Below are positions 1 through 11,590 of a DNA stretch of 64,000 nucleotides, piece after piece (within the stretch, counting starts at the first letter, position 1; each line of letters opens with the position of its first letter). The translations under genes were made by a program, and so were the position numbers. Below the pieces are notes generated by a model. That model did no database searches, was not told the origin of the DNA, and saw only the letters and a list, made by a program, of their open reading frames with translations. Source of the stretch: Azolla caroliniana (Eukaryota; Polypodiophyta); assembly GCA_043228905.1 (NCBI GenBank), contig JBHGNT010000004.1, positions 10,850,001-10,914,000 of the forward strand. Direction: 5' to 3'.

Positions 1-251
1 ACTCACTCCCAAAATTATTCCTTATGAGGAATATCTCTCTAACGGCCTTTCGGTTTACGCTATCGTGCCTTTCGGCTCCGGATCGTTACGTGAGTCGGCG
101 GTTTTTATCTTTATCTAAAATCGGATATATTATTTTATGGTTTTCACGTAGTGTGTGGAATACACTACGACAACGCACAGATACGACCAGGTTGTGCATA
201 CTAACTTACGCGTCCAGTCTACGCACCCAATGTTGAGCTTGTCACTCAACA
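1..251 (-). repeat. 3' LTR of copia A (partial)
   Basis: It is homologous to 10109-10274 and ends in the same TGTTGAGCTTGTCACTCAACA-type terminus. This copy has extra internal sequence (roughly 60-190) that is absent from the 5' LTR, so one of the two LTRs has gained or lost a block. The left end is outside the window. Confidence 0.85.
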
Positions 252-2558
252 CTCCCCCTCAAGCTCAACTTGAGGTTCCTCCTGCTCTTCTGGATCTACA
301 CTCCGGTCCCTTCTAGCTTTACGCCTTGCTCGCGCTCCTCGACCTATTCGATTCCGTGCGCTTCGACCCTTTCGGTCGGCTTGTCTGCCCGTTCGGCCCT
401 TCTCAGCTCCCTTGTTGTCGCGGTGTCAGCGTGTCCTTCACCGCCCTTTTCTCCGCATGGCTTTCAGTTGATTCAGCGTATCCGAATCGAACATTCCGAT
501 TGAATCGAACATTTCCGATTCAATTCCGCTTTCATTTGAATTGGTTGTCTCCAATTCGTCTTCAGTCTTTAGTCCTTTGACTACATCAGACCACGCTTGG
601 TCTTGGCCTTTACGCCCTTCTTGGTTGTATCTCCCCCTGATTTGGCTATCCTCGGCTCTTTCTTATGCTTACGGTCCTTGCTTCCGTCTTTGGCTTCTTC
701 AGCCGGTTCGAAGTCAAATTCTCCATCCGACTCCGCATCTCGGTCACTTCCGCCGTAATGCTTACCTCCGCTCCTTTCATGCTCTAGTCCCTGACCTTCC
801 TCTGGTCCCTGATCTTCCTCTCTCCCCCTCAAGTTCGGCGTGTCAAGGTGACGCAACCCAAGCGCACCCGAGAAATGCCGTAACTTGTCGAGACCAAGAG
901 GCTTTGTGAAGATGTCGGCAATCTACCGATCAATCGAAACATGCACCAATTCGACTTCTCCTGAAAGGACCCACTCGCGGACAAAATGGTAATGCACCTC
1001 AATGTGCTTGGTCCGGGCATGGAACTCGGGGTTTTTCACAAGGTGGATACTACTAAGGTTGTCGCAATAGATCGTCGTCAGATCAGACACCTCTACCTGC
1101 AGATCCCGTAATAGCCGTTTCAGCCAAATGAGTTTGCATGTAGCGACAGTTGCCCCTTGATATTCGGCCTCCGTGCTCGACAGTGCTACTATCGGTTGCT
1201 TTTTGCTACTACACGCAATCGCCGCACTTCCTAACGAGAAGGCGTATCCGGATGTGGATCGACGATCGTGGGCGTTTCCGGCCCAATCGGCATCCATGTA
1301 GCCGACGAACTGTTCGGCTATGCCTGCTCGATAAAACAACGTCATGTCTTTCGTGCCACTAACATAATGCAGTATCCATTGTGTGCACTGAAAGTGTTCG
1401 ACCATAGGTTGCGACATGAATTTACTGATTAACTAACATAACGCGGTATCCGTTGCGCGCACTGAAAGTGATCGACCGTAGGCTGCGACTCGATAACTAA
1501 GATCCGACCGAGTAATTGTCAGATAGATGTGGCTGCCGACAATCTGTCGGAACCATGTCGGGTCGCACGCCTTTCCTGAATCTCGGCGAAGCTTGACGGT
1601 TCTGTCTAGAGGGGTCGAGATGGGCTTACAATTTGCCATCCCGAACTTGAAGAGCATATTCAGCGCGTAATGACGTTGGCTGATCGAAATGCCTTCGGAG
1701 TTGCGGATCACTTCGATCCCGAGGAAGTAATGAAGGTCTCCAAGATCCTTCATTTCAAATGATGCCGCAAGTTGAGACTTCACGCGGCGGATTTCATCAA
1801 GGTCGGCACCGGCGATGACTAAATCATCAACATACAAGACCAAGCTGACCGGTCCATATTGTCCTTACCAAACAAATATAGAAGAGTCTGATTTTGACGA
1901 TGTTGTAGGTTTTAGGGTTAGGGTTAAGGACGATGATGATGATGATGATGAATGACAACTATGACGATTGGTAATGAAGATAGACATGATGATGGAGAGT
2001 ATGATGGTGAGAGAGATCATATAGATAAGCATTGCGGGGTGGGGGGTGGTGCCTAGAATGGCCCCACCCCCCTCCCAAGGGGGGTTCAACGTGAGAGAGG
2101 GAGAGAGAAGAGAAAAGGTGTCAAAGAGAGAGAGATTAGAGAGAAAATGTTCATTCATATTTCATTCATTCCCCATAAGGGGTTAAATAGTACAAGAGGG
2201 GGTAGATACAAAGGGGTGTAAGCCCCCTAGAGCATTCATACTGGACACTCACTCATACCTCCTCGTATCCATCCACATGCACACACGTGTGCATGTGTTC
2301 ACATACGTATCGACTCACGATTACATTTATGCCCCCTACAAACACACAACAATCATCATGATAACATTTGACCCTCGCTCATCACATTGACTCTCCATAC
2401 ATCTCGTACGGGGTAACAGACGACAAAAACCCCATCCTACGCAACTATTGTGTAATCTTTGTGTTCCAAGCTCACGGGGCTTACTTCAGTCCGTATAAGG
2501 ATTTCTTCAATCGGCAAATTGTCGAAGTGTTTTGTTTAGATAGAAATATGGGGGGTTG
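246..2558 (-). pseudogene. Copia A pol, 3' half (RT C-terminus, RNase H, C-terminal extension), broken
   Basis: Read on the minus strand, this continues the RT of 6639-9752 after removal of element B. It shows the RT segment with YVDD (near 1830), then RNase H with DADWAGNA, STEAEY and YCDNLSS (about 923-1417). A further reading region contains EFDFEPAEEAK (581-856) and ends in PQVELEGEC, whose stop is at 246-248 inside the LTR. Several stops and frameshifts break it. An approximately 70-bp stretch of the RNase H region is duplicated in diverged form at 1363-1428 and 1434-1495. The solo LTR at 1901-2418 interrupts the RT. Confidence 0.8.
1901..2418. mobile_element. Solo LTR (518 bp) inserted in copia A RT
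   Basis: The segment starts TGTTGTAGG, ends GGGGTAACA and is flanked on both sides by GACGA (1896-1900 and 2419-2423). That is the TG...CA and 5-bp target duplication structure of an LTR element. No coding sequence is inside. Removing it and one TSD copy restores the RT reading frame of A across the site (minus: GF-x-SSKSDSS, as in elements B and D). It resembles none of the other LTRs in this window, so it represents another family. Which strand it was transcribed from is not clear. Confidence 0.85.
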
Positions 2559-2563
2559 TACCA

Positions 2564-2950
2564 TGTAGAAAGTAGCGTGCGGAAGCAAGTATAAAGACAG
2601 AACAGAAGGAAGAACACTCAAGTTTAATGGAGAGCTTGAGCTTACACAGTATACGCGGGAGAGACCGAGAGAGTGAGAGAGAAGACACCAAAAAGGAATG
2701 TGTGTGTATATTTTTTTAAAGGAAAAAACAACAACCAACATATATGTGTTCAATGAACACTTTGTACAAGTCCTAGGAGGACTGACCGAAGTACTGACAG
2801 TACTTCAATGCTAATTAAGAGCTCTTACACTAACTCCCAAATATATTCCTCACGGAATATCTTTCCTAACGGCCTAACCGATCGGTCCCAACCGATCCGG
2901 TCCTCGGCTTCTTCAGCCGATCTGGCCGATGTTGAGCTTGTCTCTCAACA
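2564..2950 (-). repeat. 3' LTR of copia B
   Basis: On the + strand it begins TGTAGAAAGTAGCG and ends TCTCTCAACA. It is the same length as its partner at 6252-6638 and nearly identical to it. The adjacent CTCCCCCTC at 2951 is the reverse complement of the polypurine tract. Confidence 0.93.
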
Positions 2951-5589
2951 CTCCCCCTCAAGCTCAACTTAAGGCTCTTCGGGATCTTCACAGCTCCGGT
3001 TCCTCCTGGCTTCACGCCTCGCTCGTGCTCCTCGACCTGTTCGACTCCGCGCGCTTCGACCCTTCCGCTCGGCTTGTCTGTTCATGTGGCCCTTATCAGC
3101 TCTTCTGTTGTTGCGGTGTCGACACTTCTTCTGCTGCCTTTTCTTCCGCTTGGGCCTCGGTTCATTCAATGTGTCTGAATCAAACATCTGAACCAACTCG
3201 TCTACCTCCGATCGGTTTTCGCTCTCGTCCGAGTTGGCTGTCTCCAACTTGTCTTCAGTCTTCTCGCCCTCGATGGCGTCATCTCCCCCATGCGTGGTTG
3301 GCTTCGGCTCTCTCCTTCGGCTGCTCCTGGACTTTTCCGCGGGTCCGCCCTCGGCTTCTTCAGCCGATCCGAAGTCGCACTCGTCAACTGACTCGATGTT
3401 GCGGACAACCGACTCGGTGTCGCGGTCTCCGCTCCTTTCCTGCTGCCTTGCTTGGTCGTTCGGGACTGTTCTCCCCCTCAAGTTCGGCACATCGAGGTGA
3501 CGCAACCCGAGCGCACCTGAGAATTGCCGCAACTTGTCCAGACCAAGAGGCTTTCTGAAGATGTCGGCAGTCTGCCGATCCGTCGGCACGTACTGAAGTT
3601 CGACTTCACCGGAAAGGACACGCTCACGGACGAAATGGTAGTGCACCTCAATGTGCTTGGTCCGTGCGTGGAAAACGGGGTTCTTCGCGAGCTGGATGCT
3701 GCTGAGGTTGTCGCAGTAGATCATCGTCGGATCTGACACCTCCGCTTGCAGGTCCTTAAGTAGTCGTTTCAACCATATGGCTTCGCATGTCGCGATAGCC
3801 GCTCCTCGGTACTCAGCTTCGGTGCTCGACAGTGCAACTGTCGGCTACTTCTTACTGCTCCACCCAATCGGGGCACTCCCGAGGGAGAACGCGTATCCGG
3901 ACGTGGATCGGCGATCGGCGGCGTTGCCGGCCCAATCAGCATCGGTGTAGCCGACTAACTGCACGGCTGCACCGGTCCGATATAGCAGTCCTCGGTCCTT
4001 AGTGCCACTTACGTACCATAGTACGCGTTGCGCACACTGAAGGTGCTCCTCGGTAGGTCGCGCCATGAACTGACTGATCACCCCGACCGGATAACTGAGG
4101 TCGGGTCGGGTGATGGTCAAGTATATGAGGCTTCCGACAATTTGTCGGAACCTCGTCGGGTCACATACCTCTCCCGTATCGGGACGAAGCTTGATGGTTC
4201 TGTCCAGAGGAGTCGAGATGGACTTACATTCGGCCATCCCGAGTTTGAAGAGCATACCCAGCACGTAATGACGTTGGCTGATCAATATGCCTTCGGGGGT
4301 ACGGATCACTTCGATCCCGAGGAAGTAATGAAGGTCCCCCAGATCCTTCATGTCGAACGATGCCGCAAGCTGGAGCTTCACGCGGTCGATTTCGCCTAGG
4401 TCGGCGCCGGTGATGACCAAGTCATCGACATATAGTAGAATACTAACCAGTCCGAGTCGACCTTTTCGGATGAACAGGGAAGAGTCCGATTTTGACGTGA
4501 CGAAGCCCATCCGACGCAGTTGTTGCGTGATCTTCACGTTCCAGGCACGCGGGGCTTGCTTTAGTCCGGAAAGGGACTTCTTCAGTCGGCATACTGCCGA
4601 GGAGTTTGTTCCGGAGGGAAATCCGGGGGGTTGTACCATGTACACTTGTTCCTCAAGGTCACCTTGCAGGAACGCATTCTTTACATCCATTTGATGTAGG
4701 TGCCACCCCTTGGCCGCGACTACTGCGAGCAAAACACGGACGGTCGTCATTTTTGCGACCGGCGCAAATGTCTCATCGTAGTCGATGTCGTGCTTCTACG
4801 CGTAGCCCTTTGCCACTAGCCGAGCCTTGTACCGGTTGACCGAGTCATCGGTGTTTTACTTGACTTTGTACACCCACCTACACCCGATCGGTTTTACCCC
4901 TCTTGGTGCGTCAACCAGGTCCCAGGTCTCGTTCTCCACCAATGCGTTCATCTCTTCCTCCATCGCGGCTCGCCAATTCGCGTCTTTAGCCGCTTCTGCG
5001 TAGCTCTCCGGCTCACGCACTTCCGCTACACGGGTCATGTACGCATAATGATGCGCCATGTACTCGTTGTATCCGAACCGCAAAACAGGATTCTTCTGGT
5101 GGGTAGATCGGCGTAATCTCGCATTAGCCGATGTCGAGGCCTTCTCGATCGACGCGGACTTCACTTTTAAAGACCGGTCACCGGTTCCCTCATAGTCGGA
5201 CTCGCATCGGTCTGACTCGTTCCTATCCGTGCCGGAATCCGACACCTTCTTCTTCCCTTTCTCTTTGCGTGTAAGCCGTCTCCTCGGCTTCCTGCGCGGG
5301 GAATGCACGGCCGAGTCTCCACTACTCGCCGACTCTTTATCGGACTGGTCGTACCGACTCAGCCATCCAATCGGTCCACTTAACCGGAGTGAAATCGGAC
5401 TCTCTTCGCGGGTCTCGATTTCCGGCTCATCCGGAGGCATCTCGGCCTCGCTGACCTCATCGTCAGAGCTCGGATTGGAGTCGGGGTTCGTAGTCGGGGG
5501 CAGGTACCAGGACGCGGACTCGTCAAACACAACGTCGCGGCTGACACGTGCTTGTTTGGTGCGAGGGTTATAGCACTTATAACCCTTCT
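2951..5589 (-). pseudogene. Copia B pol remnant (integrase C-terminus, RT, RNase H, C-terminal extension)
   Basis: Reading leftwards from 5589, it starts in the integrase/RT linker (CYNPRTKQAR, VVFDESASWYLP). It then shows the RT (VDAPRGVKPIGCRWVYKVK; YVDDLVITG near 4420), RNase H (YTDADWAGNAADRRSTSGY; YCDNLSSIQ) and the extension with DFGSAEEAEGG followed by a Lys/Arg-rich tail. In-frame stops are present near 4853, 4798 and 3847, plus a TAA six codons before the usual LTR-embedded stop. The part is not functional. Confidence 0.85.
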
Positions 5590-6188
5590 GCTGTCGGTGT
5601 GCGTGCTTGTAGACGCACCCGGTGGTTCTCCTCTACCAGGAGCATTGACTGTAAGTCAAAAAAGGACGGCGTATTCTCCCGGGTACACACAGCCGTTCGG
5701 AACGCTCCGAACTTCGACGCCAAACCTCCGAGACAGATCTGGACCATCTCGCTCTCCTCGATGTTCACCTCTATGGAGGCGAGGGAGTCACAGATATCCT
5801 TGATCTTCGAGGTATAGTCCGCCACCGACAAGTCGCGTTGTCGTAGGTTGCTCAACTCCTGTCGGAGCTGAAACTTCCTGACTATGGTGCTTGCGGCGAA
5901 AATCTTCTTCAGATTTTCCCACGCACCCTTTGGCGTCTTTGCATCCCAAACATAGCTCAATAGCTGTTCGCCCACACACGACGCGAAGCAGTATAATACC
6001 CTGCTCGCCGATTGCTCCCATGACGGGAAGTCTCTGTGTGTCGATTCAGGTGCCGTGTCATTAGGTCCTTCGACATAACTCCAGTAGCCGTGCCCGAGCT
6101 GGTACTGGTGCATCTTGTAGGACCAAGATGCGTAGTTGGTTCTGTCGAGCTTCTCTGTTGGAAGCGAGCTCGCCATGCCTCTATCCAT
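5577..6188 (-). pseudogene. Copia B gag, truncated by internal deletion
   Basis: The ATG at 6188 starts MDRGMASSLPTEKLDRTNYA, the gag (UBN2-type) N-terminus shared with elements A and D. Coding stays open for 203 codons to ARTPTAEGL and then stops at the deletion junction. The zinc knuckle that follows in D is missing. At the junction (about 5587-5593) gag is joined out of frame to the integrase C-terminal region. Confidence 0.85.
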
Positions 6189-6251
6189 CTTTCTTCTTCC
6201 TCAAGCTGTGTCGGCTGCAGAGAGGTTCTCAACCCTCTCGCTCTGATACCA

Positions 6252-6638
6252 TGTAGAAAGTAGCGTGCGGAAGCAAGTATAAAGACGGAACAGAAGGAAG
6301 AACACTCAGGTTTAATGGAGAGCTTGAGCTTACACAGTATACGCGGGAGAGACCGAGAGAGTGAGAGAGAAGACACCAAAAAGGAATGTGTGTATATATT
6401 TTTCTAAAGGAAAAAACAACAACCAACATATATGTGTTCAATGAACACTTTGTACAAGTCCTAGGAGGACTGACCGAAGTACTGACAGTACTTCAATGCT
6501 AATTAAGAGCTCTTACACTAACTCCCAAATATATTCCTCACGGAATATCTTTCCTAACGGCCTAACCGATCGGTCCCAACCGATCCGGTCCTCGGCTTCT
6601 TCAGCCGATCTAGCCGATGTTGAGCTTGTCTCTCAACA
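6252..6638 (-). repeat. 5' LTR of copia B
   Basis: It is directly preceded on the + strand by GCTCTGATACCA (minus TGGTATCAGAGC), the initiator-Met tRNA primer-binding site. It ends CTCAACA and is followed by the TSD TACCA. Confidence 0.93.
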
Positions 6639-9600
6639 TACCATGTACACCTGCTCCTCAAGATCACCTTGTAGGAACGCGTTCTTTACATCCATCTTAT
6701 GTAAATGCCACCCCTTCGCCACAACTACTGCGAGTAAAACACGGACGGTCACCATCTTCGCGACAAACATGAAGGTCTTGTCATAGTCTATGTCGTGCTT
6801 CTGCACGTAGCCTTTTGCTACTAAACGGGCCTTGTATCGATTGACCGAGCCGTCGGTGTTGTACTTAACCTTGTACACCCACTTACATCCGATCGGCTTC
6901 ACACCTTCCGGTGCGTCAACCAGGTCCAAGGTTTCATTTTCCGCCAATGCGCACATCTCTTCCTCCATTGCGGCACGCGAGTTCGCGTCTTTTGCCGCTT
7001 CTACGTAGCTCTCCGGCTCACGCACTTCCGCCACACGCGTCATGTACGCGTAATGGTGCGCCATGTACTCATTATACCCGTATCTCTTTACAGGGTTCTT
7101 CTGGTGGGTAGATCGGTGTAAATCATGATCACCCAATTTAACAACCCTTTCGGCCGAGTTTGACCTCTGTTGTGGAGGTTTCTTTATGATCGGCTCAATG
7201 TCAGATTCGCTTCGAACTGACTCGACGCTGCCAAAATCGTACTCAGGCATTTTCTTCTTGCCCTTCTCCTTGCACATAAACCGTCTCCTCGGTTCTTTAC
7301 GCAGGGACATCACGGCTGAGTCACCACTACTTGCCGCCTCATCATCTGGTTGGCCATCTTGGCCCAACCTTTCATTCGGCCTACTTAGCCGAAATGAGAT
7401 CGGACTCTCTCTTAGAGCTCCGACATCCTCATCATGCGGTGGCATTTCAGCCTCCCTGATCTCTTCTTCAGAAATCAGAATGGAGTCTTGAGGTAGTGGA
7501 GGTGACGGCAAGTACCACGAAGTGGACTCATCGAACACGACATCGCGGCTTATGCGTACTTCATTTGTTCAAGGGTCATAACACTTATACCCTTTCTGCT
7601 CATCTGAATAGCCGACCAAGTTACATTTCTCGGCCTTGGCATCCAACTTCCTCCTTTTCTCCTTCGGCACGTGCACATATGCAATGCTGCCGAAAATCCT
7701 CAAATGTGCCAAGTTCGGCTTCTTTCCGAAATACAGCTCATGTGGCGACACTCCTCCATTAGCAGAAGTCCGATTATTTAGGTAGATAGCTGTCTTCACG
7801 GCTTCAGCCCAATAGAATTTTGGCATATGCTTCTCTTCAAGGATTGCTCTGGCCGCTTCTTCAATCGTCCGATTCTTCCACTCGGCCACGTCGTTCTGCT
7901 GCGGCATGTATCTCCACAAGAATTCACATCGAATTCCCTCCTTCTGTAGATAACATGTGAACTGGTCCGAGAAGTACTCATTCCCGCCATCGGACCGTAG
8001 GCATTTTGATCTTACAGCCTGTTTCCCTTTCCGCAAGGCTCTTCACCTTCAGGAAATAGCGAAGACTTCGCTCTTCTTCTCAATCATGCATGCCCACGTG
8101 TGCCGAGTGAAGTCATCGATGAAGGTTACAAAGTAACGGCTTCCACCGAAACTCGCATTCTGTGCCGGACCCCACACATCCGAATGGATAAAATCCAGCG
8201 GACTTCGACTACGATTACGCTCACTGGGGAATGGAAGTCGGTGTTGTTTTCCCATATGACAGGCTTTGCAGACTTGGCCATTCCGGCCACGAAACTTCGG
8301 CAACCCGAAAACAATGTTCTTCGTCTACATTTCACAAAGCCGTGGGAAATTTACGTGGCCAAACCGCTTGTGCCACAGGTCGATATCCAATTCGACCTTT
8401 TGTCCTTTCGCGTACAACGCGGTTCTGGCTTGATTAGTGTCAAGGATAAACATCCACCCTTCCTCTTCTATGAAGCAGCCGAGATGCGTGAATCGAACCT
8501 GCATTCCCTGGTCGACGATCTGACCAACCGACACTAGGTTCTTCATTATTGTCGGGACGTGCAACACGTTCATAAGCTTCCCTTTCTGCCCAACGTGGCT
8601 GAGGGGAACTTCACCAACATGTTCGATGGTATGCGGGGTGTCATCTCTCGTGTCGACAACCCCTCGTGATTCCGGCTTCTCCAAGTACGAGAACCATTCC
8701 TTGTGACTCGTCATATGATTTGACACTCCGGAATCGACATACCACACCTCGCTTGATTTTGAGGTGTTCACGACCATTGAGTTGGCCTTATGCTTCATTA
8801 CGAAGGCAGGGCCCGCTCCATCTCCGGCTCGTTCCGAGCCTTTCGCGAAGTGTGACTTCTGACGCCTTCTTGCGCCTCTTCTACTCGATTCAGCTTTGTC
8901 TGAATCAACTTGTTTCTTCCAACACTCGCTCTCCTTGTGGCCTTTCTTGCCACAATACCAACATTCTGACGCGGCCTTCTCTTGCCATCTTCCGGCGCCG
9001 CCATGACTCCCCCTACTTCTGGAGAGTTCGGAATTGCTTCCGGCATCTCGATTATGCTGTACATTCTACTCTTTTCGGTCACCTCCATTGCGCGCCGATC
9101 CGCCTCGTCCACCACGACCTCGGGGCCTATCATCCTCCATGTAAAGCATCTTGCCATCGGCGTGCGCACTCATCGACGCACCCGCGTGGTTTTCTTCTAC
9201 GAGCAACATTGACTGAAGCTCGAAAAATGAAGGCGTAATTTCCCTTGTGCAGACTGCCATTCGGAAAGGTCCGAACTTTGACGCCAAGACACCAAGACAA
9301 ACCTACACCATTTCATCTTCCTCGACGTTCACGTTGATGGAGGCGAGAGAGTCGCAGATTTCTTTGATCTTGGTGGTGCAATCAGCCACCGACATATCTC
9401 TTTGTCGTACATTGCTGAGCTCCTGTCTGAGCTGCAGCTTTCTGGCCGTTGTGTTGGCGGCGAAAATCCTTTTGAGATTTGCCCACACATCCTTCGGCGT
9501 CTTGGCATCCCGAATATAGATCAAAAGTTGATCGCTCACACAAGACGTGAAGCAGTACATCACTCTGCTCGCCGCTTGTTCCCAAGCCGGATAGTCCCTG

Positions 9601-9752
9601 TGTGTCGAGTCGGGTGCCACATCGTTTGCTCCTTCGACATAACTCCAATAGCCATGGCCAAGCAGGTACTGGTGCATCTTGTAAGACCAAGATGCGTAGT
9701 TGCTTCTGTCAAGCTTTTCAGTCGGAAGTGAGCTTCCCATTCCTCTGTCCAT
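6639..9752 (-). pseudogene. Copia A gag-pol, 5' part (gag, protease, integrase, RT start), broken
   Basis: The ATG at 9752 begins MDRGMGSSLPTEKLDRSNYA. Going leftwards come gag, a zinc knuckle CWYCGKKGHKESEC (near 8950), the protease motif DSGVSNHM (near 8740), the gag-pre-integrase HKRFGHVN, and the integrase core with HSDVWGP, SDGGNEY and a degenerate WKNRTIEEA where VAERKNR is expected. The linker with STSWYLPSPPLPQ and the RT N-terminus ending LEEQVYM at the B insertion follow. A frameshift near 8040, a stop near 7572 and a shift in gag near 9290 prevent a continuous product. Confidence 0.85.
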
Positions 9753-9864
9753 AGTACTGTCTTTTTCTTTTTCAAAAAAAGAATGAAGAACAACTTCAAC
9801 TCTGTTTTGTCGCAAGCTTTTCTTGTCGGCTGCAGAGGACTTCAACCCTCGCGCTCTGATACCA

Positions 9865-10274
9865 TGTAAAAGGATACGTTGTGCGGAAGCGTGTGCATAA
9901 ACATAGAGTACACAGTTCGGTAAACTCAGAAAACACAGAGATGGAGAGGGAGAGGGAGAGAAAGAGAGTGAGAGAGCATACAACGTAAAACTCAAATTCA
10001 AAATAATGACTCTCTGTACATACACCGTGCTCAATGAGCACCTTTTATACAAGCCCTGACAATCGGGCTGACACAAGTACTGACAGTACTTGACTGCTCA
10101 TAAATGAGCCTCAACACTCACTCCCAAAATTATTCCTTACGAGGAATATCTCTCTAACGGCCTTTCGGTTTACGCACCGATACGGCCAGGTTGTGCGTAC
10201 TAACTTATGCGTCTAGTCTACACACTGGGTTACGCGCCATATTACGCACCCAATGTTGAGCTTGTCACTCAACA
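9865..10274 (-). repeat. 5' LTR of copia A (410 bp)
   Basis: It starts TGTAAAAGGATACG after the primer-binding site complement GCTCTGATACCA and ends CACTCAACA. A GA-rich stretch (about 9940-9975) lies inside. Element C sequence follows immediately at 10275. Confidence 0.88.
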
Positions 10275-11461
10275 AGCATATACTTTGTTTTTCCTTTTTC
10301 TTCCCACAATGGGATATCTCCAACATGCTCTATTTGGTGAGTAGTATTATCACCTGTCTATACATAACCAGGAATCTCTAGTTCCCTTAACCTTTCAAAC
10401 CAATTTTTATGTCCTGTCATATGATTAGATGCCCCAGAATCTACATACCACATAAACTCTTCATTGCATCTCTATGAACATTCAGCCATTGCTAGTGTTT
10501 CATGTTGCACCACAAATGCACCATCTTTATCACATTCTTCACTAGTTGAGGCATAATTATTTTGTTGTCTCTTCCCTCTTTTTTCATCATTTTGCTTTTT
10601 ATAGCACTTAGCCTGTGTATGGCCTGGTTTTCCACAATACCAGCAGCCATCATCATTCAAATAGGTTTGCTTACCTCTTCCTCGATTGCTCCCCCTGCCT
10701 TTGATGTTGTTTCTTCCACTTATAAACTGTTGTCCTCTTCCTTGATAATTATTGTTGTTGGTTCTAGCTAAACCAAATCTTCCATGGCCTCTTCCTCGAC
10801 CTCTTCTACCACTATTGTAGAGGGCTTGCCCCTCATTCTCTGAGTTTCCTTTGTTTACATCATCCATTTGATTTCTTTCTTCTACTACAAGCATTGAAAC
10901 CAGATCTGGAAAACTTGGGATGTTATCCCTTGTGAGAATAGATGTTTTGAAGCTTTTATATTGAGGTCCTAAGCCTTTTAAGCATATTTCCACTTTATCA
11001 TCATCTTCTACCTTCACATTGATAGAAGCAAGTGATTCACATATGCTCTTTATTTTCAGAGCATACTCATTCACTGACATCTTACCTTTTACCAAGGTAT
11101 TTAGCTCAGTCTTCAACTGAAGCTTTCTAGCCTTTGTGTTCACTGCGAACAGTTTTACCAAACTGTCCCAAGCTTCTTTTGGAAGCATAACATCCTGTAT
11201 GTGTCCAAGCATCGAATCTGAGATGCTAAGTGAGAGCCAATGCAATACCTTTCTTGCCCCTTGATTCCATTCCTTAAATGCTTTAATCTGTGCAGCAGTT
11301 GCATTTTCTTCTAGGATCTCTGGAGCCTCTTCTAGGTCTCCTTCAATATAATCCCAATATCCTTTTCCCATCAAGAAATTTGTCATTCTGAATTTCCACG
11401 CCGGGAAATTGTTTTTATCTAATTTTTCTGTGACTATTTGGCTTGCATTCTCTGCATCCAT
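10275..11461 (-). pseudogene. Copia C gag and beginning of protease, truncated
   Basis: The ATG at 11461 starts MDAENASQIVTEKLDKNNFP. The gag region is open for about 330 codons: UBN2-type capsid sequence, then a Gly/Arg/Asn-rich segment (GRGRGHGRFG), then a zinc knuckle CWYCGKPGHTQAKC near 10640. A stop follows AECS near 10472. Sequence then continues into a protease motif WYVDSGASNHM at about 10450 before the element is cut off by copia A. The gag stretch is better preserved than in A. Confidence 0.85.
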
Positions 11462-11590
11462 TTTCTCTTTCAATTAGGGTTAACTTCACAGACAACTCTC
11501 TCTGATTCAGATCAGCAAACAAAGAAACAACCTTTCTCAGATATGTATATTGTTCTAATCTTCTTTATGAGCAACTTTGCTCTGATACCA

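Larger units (their letters stand above)
2564..6638 (-). mobile_element. Ty1/copia element B, internally deleted, inserted in A
   Basis: The two LTRs are 387 bp each (2564-2950 and 6252-6638) with only about five differences by eye. They are flanked by TACCA at 2559-2563 and 6639-6643. The insertion splits the A reverse transcriptase just after its VYMV motif. The internal region keeps gag and RT-RNase H but lacks the zinc knuckle, protease and most of integrase, so it is a non-autonomous deletion derivative. It belongs to the same family as element D (30823-41855), which retains those parts. Confidence 0.93.
1..10274 (-). mobile_element. Ty1/copia LTR retrotransposon A, interrupted by element B and a solo LTR
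   Basis: This element lies in reverse orientation. Its 3' LTR is at 1-251 (outer end beyond the window) and its 5' LTR at 9865-10274. Both LTRs end on the + strand in the same GTCACTCAACA. The primer-binding site next to the 5' LTR (9853-9864, minus TGGTATCAGAGC) matches initiator-Met tRNA priming. The purine tract next to the 3' LTR reads GAGCTTGAGGGGGAG on the minus strand. Element B (2564-6638) and a solo LTR (1901-2418) are inserted in its reverse-transcriptase region. A itself sits in element C, whose gag resumes directly at 10275. The coding region has frameshifts and stops, so the element is dead. Confidence 0.9.

Noticed and set aside
246-920. Envelope-like gene in the copia extension
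   Set aside because: No signal peptide, transmembrane segment or separate start was seen. The extension is acidic then basic and continuous with pol.
1908-1940. Telomere-like TTAGGG units at the left end of the solo LTR
   Set aside because: Only about three TTAGGGT-like units are present, inside a TSD-flanked LTR. This is too short for an interstitial telomere array.
8666-9238. 190-codon plus-strand frame in copia A
   Set aside because: It is antisense to the gag/protease region, which has clear zinc-knuckle and protease motifs.
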